DNA of 55,883 nt from CAZTVF01 sp964616985. Its GTDB lineage: Bacteria; Planctomycetota; Phycisphaerae; SM23-33. A model generated the notes under the pieces. It saw only the letters and a program-made list of their open reading frames with translations, made no database searches and had not been told where the DNA came from. The stretch spans positions 1-55,883 of the forward strand of contig CAZTVF010000021.1 of the NCBI GenBank assembly GCA_964616985.1. Direction: 5' to 3'. The translations under genes and the position numbers were made by a program. Shown here one piece after another: positions 36,822 to 44,940 of this stretch (its first letter is position 1; each line of letters starts with the position of its first letter).

Positions 36822-38417
36822 GTGAAACGAAACAGTGGTCTGATCATGTCCGCCCTGGCGATGGCGTTCCTGCAGATGCTCACCGGCTGCCAGCAGATCG
36901 CGGACGAGTTTGCCATCGGCACATATCGCTTGTTCGATCCCGCGGCGATGGTCCACGCGCCGAAAGATCAGCCGGTGCACATGATCCGCGGCAGCGTATC
37001 GGTGGCCGACGAGGGGCACGAGATGGTGCCCAACGCCACGCCCCCGCGCCCCGACGACTACCAGTACACCAAGACTGACTACGTCATTGGCCCCACCGAC
37101 GTGGTCAACGTCACCATCCTGGGCCTCTCCAGCCCGGATGTCAGCGAGACCCTTCCCCGCGAAGTCAGCGACAGTGGCTACATTGATATGCCCTTCCTCA
37201 ACGACCGCATCAAGGCCGACGGCCTGACGCAGGAGCAGCTGAAAGAGGAGATCATCAAGGCCTACTCGCCCAACATATTAAGAAATCCGCAAGTGTCCGT
37301 CTCGGTCGTTGCCCGCCGCCAGAACACCTTCTCCATCATGGGCGCCGTTGGGCGCACCGGCACGTACAACGTGCTCCGACGCGACATGCGCCTGCTGGAA
37401 GCGCTGGCGCTGGCCGGCGACGTGACCAACCCCACGACGCGGTACCTGTACGTGTTCCGCATGCAGCCGGCCGTCAGCAAGGGCGGCAACGAGAGCCCCC
37501 GCGCCACGACGCCGGGGCGCGACGAGTTGGGCCCGCTGCCGCAGGAAGTGCCTCCGCCGGGCGCGGCCAGGACGGCCCCCTCGCCTTCGCCGTCGCCCAC
37601 CACCAACCCCGACACCGATCTCCGCGCGCTGGAGCGCCTGCTGCCCGGCCCGGCCAAGGAGCCTTCCACGCTGCCCGCGCCCAGCCAGATCACGATGCTG
37701 ACGGACACCACGCCGGTCTCGGCCGCCTCGGCCCCGGCCGAGCTTCCGGCCAAGGGCCCCAAGTGGGTGTTCACCAACGGCAAGTGGGTTCGCGTGCAGG
37801 AGGAGGGTCGCGGCGGCGAGGGCGATTCGTCCGCCACCGACGCCCGGGCGACCGGCGACGCGAACATCCTGGCCAACCCCTCGGACCCGTTCGGCTGGAA
37901 GAGCCGCGCGGAAAAAACCGACATGGCCCGGATCATCGCCATCAACTACCAGACGCTCAAGAACGGCAACCCGCTGATGAACATCGTCATCCGGGACAAC
38001 GACGTGATCCAGATTCCGCCGCCTGAAACAGGCGAATTTTACCTGATGGGCGAGATCGCACGCCCCGGCGTTTACTCGCTGACGGGGCGCATGGTGACGC
38101 TGAAGATGGCGGTGGCCGCGGGCGGAAACCTTGGCGGACTGGCCTGGCCCAAGAACTCTCTGCTCATCCGACGCGTAGGTTATAACCAGGAGCAGGTGAT
38201 CCCCCTGGACATCCAGGCGATCTTCCGCGGCGAGGCTTCGGACATCTTCCTGAAGCCCGACGACCTCATCGCGGTGGGCACGGATATCCGTGCGCCATTC
38301 CTGGCGGTGATCCGCAGCGCGTTCCGATTCAGCTATGGATTCGGCTTTGTGTACGACCGCAATTTCGCCAGCCCGGCGCCCGTGGGGCTGAACAGCGAAC
38401 GTTTCGAACGATGGTGA
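36822..38417 (+). CDS. Wza-like polysaccharide export lipoprotein
   Basis: 531 residues with a GTG start behind GGAAGAAGG. The signal peptide ends in lipobox LTGC (Cys23). A Poly_export domain ('DYVIGPTDVVNVTILGLSSP', 'DSGYIDMPFLNDRIKADGL') is followed by an SLBB-type domain ('FSIMGAVGRTGTYNVLRRDM') and a second one ('GEFYLMGEIARPGVYSLTGR'). A Pro/Ser/Thr-rich insert of about 155 residues (214-368) splits the first SLBB domain from its usual 'IIAINYQTLKNGNP' strand. The protein probably forms the outer-membrane exit channel for a polysaccharide. First gene of a five-gene operon; 18 bp before the exosortase. Confidence 0.9.
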   Translation: MKRNSGLIMSALAMAFLQMLTGCQQIADEFAIGTYRLFDPAAMVHAPKDQPVHMIRGSVSVADEGHEMVPNATPPRPDDYQYTKTDYVIGPTDVVNVTILGLSSPDVSETLPREVSDSGYIDMPFLNDRIKADGLTQEQLKEEIIKAYSPNILRNPQVSVSVVARRQNTFSIMGAVGRTGTYNVLRRDMRLLEALALAGDVTNPTTRYLYVFRMQPAVSKGGNESPRATTPGRDELGPLPQEVPPPGAARTAPSPSPSPTTNPDTDLRALERLLPGPAKEPSTLPAPSQITMLTDTTPVSAASAPAELPAKGPKWVFTNGKWVRVQEEGRGGEGDSSATDARATGDANILANPSDPFGWKSRAEKTDMARIIAINYQTLKNGNPLMNIVIRDNDVIQIPPPETGEFYLMGEIARPGVYSLTGRMVTLKMAVAAGGNLGGLAWPKNSLLIRRVGYNQEQVIPLDIQAIFRGEASDIFLKPDDLIAVGTDIRAPFLAVIRSAFRFSYGFGFVYDRNFASPAPVGLNSERFERW

Positions 38418-38435
38418 GGCAACAGCAGTAACGGC

Positions 38436-39437
38436 ATGAACCAAAACTTACCGCAAAAATACCAAGCGCCGGCCGGCTCGCTGACCAGCCTGGCCGACGT
38501 GGCCGCCACCTTCGAAACGGAGGAGGTGCACCTCACCCGCGAGGCGTGGCTGAAGATCGCGGTGTTAGGGCTGCTGTTTGTTGCGGTGAACTACTGGCAA
38601 TTCACGTACCTCTACCAGAAGTGGCGGCACGATTCGAACTGGGCGCACGGCTTCCTGATTCCGCTGTTCAGCGCCTACCTGCTGTACAACCGCCGCGTCG
38701 AACTGCTGACCGCACGCCGCAAGAGCAGCGTTCTGGGCCTGGTGCTGATGATCGCCGGGCTGCTGCTGTCGGTGCTGGGGCTGTGGCCGATCCGCAACAG
38801 CTACTTCTCCGAACTGGCGATGGTCATGTCGCTGTTCGGCCTGGTGCTGTACATCATGGGCCCCAAGGTCATGCGCGTGGCGTGGGTGCCGATCTTGTAC
38901 CTGGTGCTGGCCATGCCCATCCCCGACGCCCTCTACAACCGCATCGCGCTGCCCCTGCAAGGCCTGGCGGCCCGCGCGTCGGGCTTGCTGCTGAACATGT
39001 TCGGCGCCAGCGTCACCGTCACCGAACTCAACCTGGACATCATCGGCCAGAGCGGCACGCAGTACGCCGTGATGGTGGCCGAGGCGTGCAGCGGCATGCG
39101 CTCGCTGATGGCGTTCATCGCCCTCAGCGTGGCGATGGCCTACATCGAGGACAAGCCCCGCTGGCAGCGGGTCGTGCTGGTGCTGGCGGGCGTTCCGATC
39201 GCCGTGGTCTGCAACATCCTCCGCGTCGCCCTCACCGGGGCAATGTACGCCGTGGACAAACCCGAGTTCGGCAGCGACCTCATGCACGAGTTCATGGGCA
39301 TGGCCCTGCTGGTGCCCGCCTTCCTGCTGCTGCTGGGCCTGGGCAAGATCATGCAGAGCCTCTTCGTGGAGGAAGAGGAAGACGACGAGGACACCGGTTA
39401 CCGGCCGGGAATGTGGATGCGAGGGCGGCGCCCATGA
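38436..39437 (+). CDS. xrt: Exosortase/archaeosortase family transpeptidase
   Basis: 333 residues with about eight membrane segments. The three catalytic positions are present: Cys218 in 'VAEACSGMRSLMAF', Arg263 in 'NILRVALTG' and His284 in 'HEFMGMALLVP'. Exosortases are integral-membrane cysteine proteases that cut PEP-CTERM-type C-terminal signals, usually with exopolysaccharide genes next door, as here. The acidic tail EEEEDDEDTG is unusual. The stop overlaps the next start as ATGA, which implies translational coupling. Class (e.g. which Xrt letter) cannot be set without a family model. Confidence 0.92.
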   Translation: MNQNLPQKYQAPAGSLTSLADVAATFETEEVHLTREAWLKIAVLGLLFVAVNYWQFTYLYQKWRHDSNWAHGFLIPLFSAYLLYNRRVELLTARRKSSVLGLVLMIAGLLLSVLGLWPIRNSYFSELAMVMSLFGLVLYIMGPKVMRVAWVPILYLVLAMPIPDALYNRIALPLQGLAARASGLLLNMFGASVTVTELNLDIIGQSGTQYAVMVAEACSGMRSLMAFIALSVAMAYIEDKPRWQRVVLVLAGVPIAVVCNILRVALTGAMYAVDKPEFGSDLMHEFMGMALLVPAFLLLLGLGKIMQSLFVEEEEDDEDTGYRPGMWMRGRRP

Positions 39438-40447
39438 CGACCGCGCCCTTGGTTCAATATTGGCAGGGCCATCGCCGCGAGCTCCTCCGGGGCTTCCTGG
39501 GCGCCTTCGCGGTGTCGGCGGCGCTGCTGCTGGTGGGCAGCTGGCCGCGATGGTTTGCCGCCTTGTGCGGCGCCGTCATGGTCGTATCGGCCCCGCTGGT
39601 GATCTGGCAGTCGCTGCGGTGGGACAAGCAGTTCACCGTCGCGTGGATCCTGCTGCTGGTCACCGCCATCGGTTGGAGCGCCGCGCAGGACCTGCTGGGC
39701 TTCGTCACGCAGAAGAGCCCCGTCCCCTGGCCGGCGCCCGTCGCGTTCGTCACCGAGGACGACCATCGCATGACCTCGCTGCCGGCGGAGATGGGCAACT
39801 ACAGGCTCGCCAAGGACAGCAAGGGCGAACTGCTGGACCTGGACTGGGGCAAGAGCAAGAGCGGGCGGTCGACGCTGGACTCCCTGGGCATGGCCACCGA
39901 CTGGGACCGTTCCGGCGGGCGGCGCGAGAGCCGCTGCTGCAACTGGTATGTCACGCGGGTCTACGAGGACACGCGTTCCCAGCGCAAGCTCGCCTGGAAC
40001 CTGGCCATTTACTACTACACCGGCGGGCTGGACCTGGTGCCCCACATTCCCGAGAACTGCCTCGAGGCCGGCGGCAACAAAGTCGTCTCCTCAGACCGCG
40101 TAAAGCTGGTGGTTCCAGCCGTCAAGAGGTTCGGCTGGAACGAGGTGCTGACGCTTTCGCGGACGCAGTACCGCTCGGCCAAGGACGGGCGCCAGTTCGT
40201 CGAATACTACCTCTTCAGCCTCAACGGGCAGCCGGAGCACTCGAACCTCGACGTGCGATGGAACCTGATGAACCCGTTCACGCGGCACACGTACTTCGCC
40301 AAGATCCAGTTCGGAGCCCGCCTGCCCATGACGACGGTGCAGGAGAGCGATCGGCAAGCGGAGGAATTCCTCCAGGCAACGCTGCCGGAGATCCTCAGGT
40401 TCCTGCCCTCGCAGCAGGATGTCGACAAGCTCAACAAGGGTAAATAG
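39434..40447 (+). CDS. epsI: Exosortase-associated EpsI-like protein (DUF3485)
   Basis: 337 residues. Two or three N-terminal membrane segments ('LLRGFLGAFAVSAALLLVGS', 'WFAALCGAVMVVSAPLVIW', 'VAWILLLVTAIGWSAAQ') lead to a soluble domain with the EpsI signature 'VPHIPENCLEAGGNKVV'. In many exosortases this domain is fused to the C-terminus; here it is a separate gene overlapping the exosortase by ATGA. Its function is not known, but it co-occurs with exosortase in EPS loci. A longer open frame upstream is out-of-frame coding of the exosortase and is not used. Confidence 0.88.
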   Translation: MTTAPLVQYWQGHRRELLRGFLGAFAVSAALLLVGSWPRWFAALCGAVMVVSAPLVIWQSLRWDKQFTVAWILLLVTAIGWSAAQDLLGFVTQKSPVPWPAPVAFVTEDDHRMTSLPAEMGNYRLAKDSKGELLDLDWGKSKSGRSTLDSLGMATDWDRSGGRRESRCCNWYVTRVYEDTRSQRKLAWNLAIYYYTGGLDLVPHIPENCLEAGGNKVVSSDRVKLVVPAVKRFGWNEVLTLSRTQYRSAKDGRQFVEYYLFSLNGQPEHSNLDVRWNLMNPFTRHTYFAKIQFGARLPMTTVQESDRQAEEFLQATLPEILRFLPSQQDVDKLNKGK

Positions 40448-40464
40448 CAGCACAAGGACCCAAG

Positions 40465-43400
40465 ATGGCCAAGAAGAAGAAACTGAATAAACGCGCGGTA
40501 ACGATCCTCATCCTGTTTGGCGTGATCGTCGTGGCCTTGACCGCCGCACTGATGGTCAACAGCCTGATCCCCAAGGATCCGGTGACGGCCGCGGCGCGCG
40601 GCGACGAGGAATTCAACAACGGCAACATGGCCGAGGCGTTCAAGCACTACGGGACCGCCGTGCGCTACGGCAAAGGCAACGCCGAGTACCTCTTCAAGCT
40701 CGCCCGGGTGAAGCTGGAAATGCTCAAGACCTCCCCCGGCACCAACACCGAGAAGGCCGAGCTGTTCCAGTCGGCCAAACGCGATCTGATCAACGCCGCC
40801 CGTATGGACGATCGCTACGCAGAGCCCCAGCGCATGCTGTCGGACATCGCGTGGTCGATGGCCGTCATCGGGCGCAACTGGGGCGAGTACATCCGTGAGG
40901 CCACCAAGCTCCTCAAGATCGCCCCCAACGACCACCAGACGTACCTGAAGCGCGCCGTGGCGCAGCGCGAGGAAATGATCCGCGTCTCCCCGCACGAATT
41001 TGACCCCCAGAGGGTGGAAGAGATCCTGGCCGACTTCAACAAGGCCATCGAGCTCAAGAGCGATGAAACGCGTTACTGGCTGGAGAAGGTGGCCTTCCTG
41101 CAGCGGGTGAACCATCACGAGGAAGTCCAGCGGACGTTCGAGGAAGCCATCGACCGCAACCCTGACAACACGTCGCTGCGAACCTCCTTCGCGGTCCACT
41201 TCCGCATGAAGGGCAAGAACGAGGACGCGATCAAGCAGATCAACGAGGCGATCCGCCGCGACCCGAATTCGACGATCGGCTACGTCGCCCGCGCCCAGCA
41301 TTACGTGGCGCTGAACGACCTGACGACGGCGATGAAGTCGCTGGACGAGGCGCTGACCCACAATGACAGCGACAGCGCCGTCTACCGCGAGATGGCCCAC
41401 ATCCTGGTCCGCCAGAATCAGCGTCCCAAGGCCTGCGACGCCCTCCGCATGGGCGTGGCCACCGTGGCGACCAAGCTGCAGCAGGCGGACCTGGCCCAGC
41501 CGGCCCGCACGCGCCTCGAAGAGGCCAAGTGGAACCTGCACTACGTGCTGGCCAACGTGCTGCTGGACAGCCTGGAGATGCGCACGTCCGACGTCGACGA
41601 AGCCAATGTCCTCAAAGAGTCGCACGTGCAGCTGGAGGAGATCCGCCACCTGGCCCCCAACAGCATACAGTGCGCCAAGATCGGCGGCCTGATTGCCTAT
41701 CACGAAGGCCAGTTGACCGAGGCGGTCAAGCTGCTGGAAAAGGGCCTGCGCCTCCCCGATAGCACCATCGAGGTCCAGTCGGCGAACACGCTCATTGGCG
41801 CGTACATGCGCCTGGGGCAGCTCAGCAAGGCCCAGGGCGTGCTGGAAGAGATGCGCAAGATCCCCAGCCATGACCGCAACCCCTCGACGCTGCTGGCGCT
41901 GGCCGAGATCATGATGATGACCCGCGACTACGCAGGCGCCAAGAGTCGCGTGAACGAGGCCCTGAACGTGGACTCGACGCTGCAGGGGGCCCTGACCCTG
42001 CGGAGCGTGCTCGACGTGCTGTCGGGCGACACGCCTACGCTGATGGGCGGCGGCGTCCCCAACGCCGTCGAGATGAACATGCTGCTGGAACGCGTCGTCC
42101 AGCTGTGGACCGAGAATCAGAATGAGCGGGCGCTGCAACTGCTGGAAGACCTTCACCGCCGCGCCCCCGGGCACACGGGTGTGATCACCCGCCTGCTGGA
42201 CATCTACTTCGCCTTCGAGCGCAGAGAGCGCATCGCCATGCTGACCGAGGAACTCAAGGGCGATGAGAAGGGGGCCAAGTGGCTGGCGGCCGAGATCGCG
42301 ATCCGCAGCGAGAAGGACCCCAACAAGCGGTTCGACCTGCTGGTGGCGCGGGCGAAGGACGACACGGCCGATCCGCTGCAGCAGGCGCTGGCGGTCGCCA
42401 ACGCCGCGGCCATGATGCGGCGCGAGAAGGAATACGGCGAGGCGATGAAGAAGGCGATCGACATCGACGCCAACAACGTCGACGTCATCGAGCGCATGTT
42501 CGGCTACGGGCTGCGGAAGAAGGATTGGGAGCAGGCCAAGGAATGGGCCGGCCGCGCCGCCACCGCCAACGCCGACGGCCTCGACGGCCGCATGTACTCC
42601 ACGCGTCTGGCCATGCTCAAGGGCGACTACCCCAAGGCCATCGAGATCCTCCAGGAGATCCTCCAGAAGCGGCCCGAGAGCAAGGTGGCCCACACCATGC
42701 TCGCCGACTGCTACCGATATACCAATGAACTCGAAAAGGCCTCCAAGGAATACACCTTCGTCCTCGACCTCGATCCCGTGTTCCCCAACGCGGTGATCGG
42801 CATGGCCGTGCTGAGCGAGATGGAGAAGGATCTCACCAAGCACCGCCACTGGACCGAGAAGGCGTGGCAGCTGCCGGAGGGGCAGGCCAACCCCTACATC
42901 AAGGGCGAGATCCTCCGTTTCCGCCGGGCCGTCGCCACGCCCGACCAGCTTCCCAACCTCATCGCGCAGAGCGAGCGGTACGTCGCCGAGAACCCCGAGG
43001 ACCTCGAGAGCGTCCTGGCCCTGGGCCTGATGTATGAGCAGGTGCGCGACTTCAAGAAGGCCGAAAACACCTTCCGCTACGTCTACAAGCACAGCGCCAA
43101 CAAGATCAACGGCATCCGCCCGCTGGCGGAGTTCCTCGTCCGCAGTGCGCGCAACAGCGACCTCATCAGCGTCCTGGGCGAACTGGACAAGGAAGAGGCC
43201 GACAAGGTCGCCGTCCAGATCGTCATGGGCGACTACCTCCGCTCTTACAGCCCCGAGATCGCCGCCAAGGCGTACCAGAAGGCGATCGACCTGGACCCCA
43301 ACGACCGCCGCGGGCGCGAGTCCATGGCCCGCTTCCTCGAGCGCCAACGCAAGTGGGCCGACGCGGCCGCCCAGTACGGCAAGTACCTCGAGATCGCCCC

Positions 43401-44940
43401 GGCCGACCGCGGTGCGCAGCGATCGCAGGTCCGCTGCTTCGTCGAGGGGCGCAACTTCGCCGCCGCCGCCGAGGCCATCCAGCGCATGCTGGTCAGGGAA
43501 CCCGCCGACGCCGACACCCTCTGGCTGCAAGGCACGCTGAACATGCGCCAGCGGAAGTACGCCGAGGCGATGCAGTCGTACAACCAGGCCATCAACGCCA
43601 ACGCCAGCCACGTCTCTTCGCTGCTGGCGCGGGCCAACCTGTACCTCGTGCAGGGCGAGACGGAAAAGGCCACCGCCGACCTGCAGAGCGTCCGCAAGAT
43701 CAGCAACACCGACCCCACGGTGACCATGGAATACGCCGAGGCCTGCCAGCAGCTGGGCAGTTTCAGCGATGCCGAGGTCGCCTACCGCGACGTGCTCAGC
43801 CGCTACAAGGAATACCCCGTGGCGCACCGGGCGCTGGCGGCCTTGTACCTCGATCGCAGCAACTGGTCTTCGCTCGAATCGCAACTGACCGTCAGCCGCG
43901 GCGTCTTCCCGTCCGATCCGGCCTTCAGCCTCATCGAGTTCCAGATGTGGAAGGCGCGAAAGGACGAGGACAAGGACCTGTCCAAGGCCCGTCAGGCGAT
44001 CGAGACGGCCGTGAAGCTGTCGGCCGGTGCACCGGAGGTGGTGCAGACGTACCTGCTGTGGCTGTCGGAGACGAAGCAGTACCAGGCGGCGCTGGCGGCG
44101 GCCGATCAGCGGATCGGCACGACGGCCCTGGCCCCGGTGGCCATGGCGGTCAAGGCGCGGGCGCTGGCGGGGCTGGGCAAGACGTCCGACGCGGACAAGC
44201 TGTTCGTCGAGGCGCTGAAGCTCAACATCACTTCACAGCAACTGGGCCTCATCGGTTCGCAGATCTCGGACGCGTACACGGCCAAGAAGGCCGCGGCCAA
44301 GCTCGAGGGCTGGATCGGCGAGGTTCGTCCCAAGGACCCGCAGTACAACGTGCTGCTGGGCGTGATCTACAATGAGGCGGGCGATTGGGCCAAGAGCGTC
44401 GAGATCCTCAAGGGCGCCCGTGACGCGTTGGCCACGCCGGAACAGAAGGCGAGCGTCACCCTGACGATGGCCAACGCCTACTATAGGGCAAAGCAATATC
44501 CCGAGGCCGAAACGGCCTGGCTGGACGTACTGAAGGTGACGCCTGACGAGATGCAGGCGTTGAACAACCTGGCGTACCTGTACGCCAACCATCTGCAGCA
44601 GCCGGAGAAGGCCCTGCCGTATGCCCGCTCGGCGATCGAGCAGATGCCCGGCAATGCCAACGTGGTCGACACGTACGGATGGGTTCTGGCCAAGCTGAAC
44701 CGCACGCCCGAGGCGACGGAGATTCTCAAGCGAGCCGCCACGTTGGGCGGGCGCCAGCCGGTGTTCTATTACCACCTGGGTTACGTGTACGAACAAGCGA
44801 AGCAGTATGCCGAGGCCCTCAACCGTTATGAACTGGGGCTGCGGGCGGCCGACGCCGCCCAGGATGGCGAGATGCAGAAGACGTTGCGTGAAGCTGCTGA
44901 CAGTTGCCGCGCCAAGATGGCGAGGGAGAATGAAAAATGA
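40465..44940 (+). CDS. Giant membrane-anchored TPR protein of the exosortase/EPS operon
   Basis: 1491 residues. A single N-terminal membrane segment (residues about 10-31, after the basic MAKKKKLNKR) anchors a long array of TPR units covering nearly all the rest ('NIAEAFKHYG'-like starts, 'YPVAHRALAALYLDRSNWSS', 'NVVDTYGWVLAKLNRTPEAT'). TPR proteins of this size (PrsT-like) accompany exosortase/PEP-CTERM EPS loci and may organise the secretion machinery. It has no lipobox. It begins 17 bp after the EpsI-like gene and overlaps the next gene by ATGA. Confidence 0.87.
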   Translation: MAKKKKLNKRAVTILILFGVIVVALTAALMVNSLIPKDPVTAAARGDEEFNNGNMAEAFKHYGTAVRYGKGNAEYLFKLARVKLEMLKTSPGTNTEKAELFQSAKRDLINAARMDDRYAEPQRMLSDIAWSMAVIGRNWGEYIREATKLLKIAPNDHQTYLKRAVAQREEMIRVSPHEFDPQRVEEILADFNKAIELKSDETRYWLEKVAFLQRVNHHEEVQRTFEEAIDRNPDNTSLRTSFAVHFRMKGKNEDAIKQINEAIRRDPNSTIGYVARAQHYVALNDLTTAMKSLDEALTHNDSDSAVYREMAHILVRQNQRPKACDALRMGVATVATKLQQADLAQPARTRLEEAKWNLHYVLANVLLDSLEMRTSDVDEANVLKESHVQLEEIRHLAPNSIQCAKIGGLIAYHEGQLTEAVKLLEKGLRLPDSTIEVQSANTLIGAYMRLGQLSKAQGVLEEMRKIPSHDRNPSTLLALAEIMMMTRDYAGAKSRVNEALNVDSTLQGALTLRSVLDVLSGDTPTLMGGGVPNAVEMNMLLERVVQLWTENQNERALQLLEDLHRRAPGHTGVITRLLDIYFAFERRERIAMLTEELKGDEKGAKWLAAEIAIRSEKDPNKRFDLLVARAKDDTADPLQQALAVANAAAMMRREKEYGEAMKKAIDIDANNVDVIERMFGYGLRKKDWEQAKEWAGRAATANADGLDGRMYSTRLAMLKGDYPKAIEILQEILQKRPESKVAHTMLADCYRYTNELEKASKEYTFVLDLDPVFPNAVIGMAVLSEMEKDLTKHRHWTEKAWQLPEGQANPYIKGEILRFRRAVATPDQLPNLIAQSERYVAENPEDLESVLALGLMYEQVRDFKKAENTFRYVYKHSANKINGIRPLAEFLVRSARNSDLISVLGELDKEEADKVAVQIVMGDYLRSYSPEIAAKAYQKAIDLDPNDRRGRESMARFLERQRKWADAAAQYGKYLEIAPADRGAQRSQVRCFVEGRNFAAAAEAIQRMLVREPADADTLWLQGTLNMRQRKYAEAMQSYNQAINANASHVSSLLARANLYLVQGETEKATADLQSVRKISNTDPTVTMEYAEACQQLGSFSDAEVAYRDVLSRYKEYPVAHRALAALYLDRSNWSSLESQLTVSRGVFPSDPAFSLIEFQMWKARKDEDKDLSKARQAIETAVKLSAGAPEVVQTYLLWLSETKQYQAALAAADQRIGTTALAPVAMAVKARALAGLGKTSDADKLFVEALKLNITSQQLGLIGSQISDAYTAKKAAAKLEGWIGEVRPKDPQYNVLLGVIYNEAGDWAKSVEILKGARDALATPEQKASVTLTMANAYYRAKQYPEAETAWLDVLKVTPDEMQALNNLAYLYANHLQQPEKALPYARSAIEQMPGNANVVDTYGWVLAKLNRTPEATEILKRAATLGGRQPVFYYHLGYVYEQAKQYAEALNRYELGLRAADAAQDGEMQKTLREAADSCRAKMARENEK

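Noticed and set aside
40207..43884. 1225-codon minus-strand frame
   Set aside because: It runs antisense through the EpsI-like and TPR genes with repetitive Gly/Val/Asp/His content and no domain signature.
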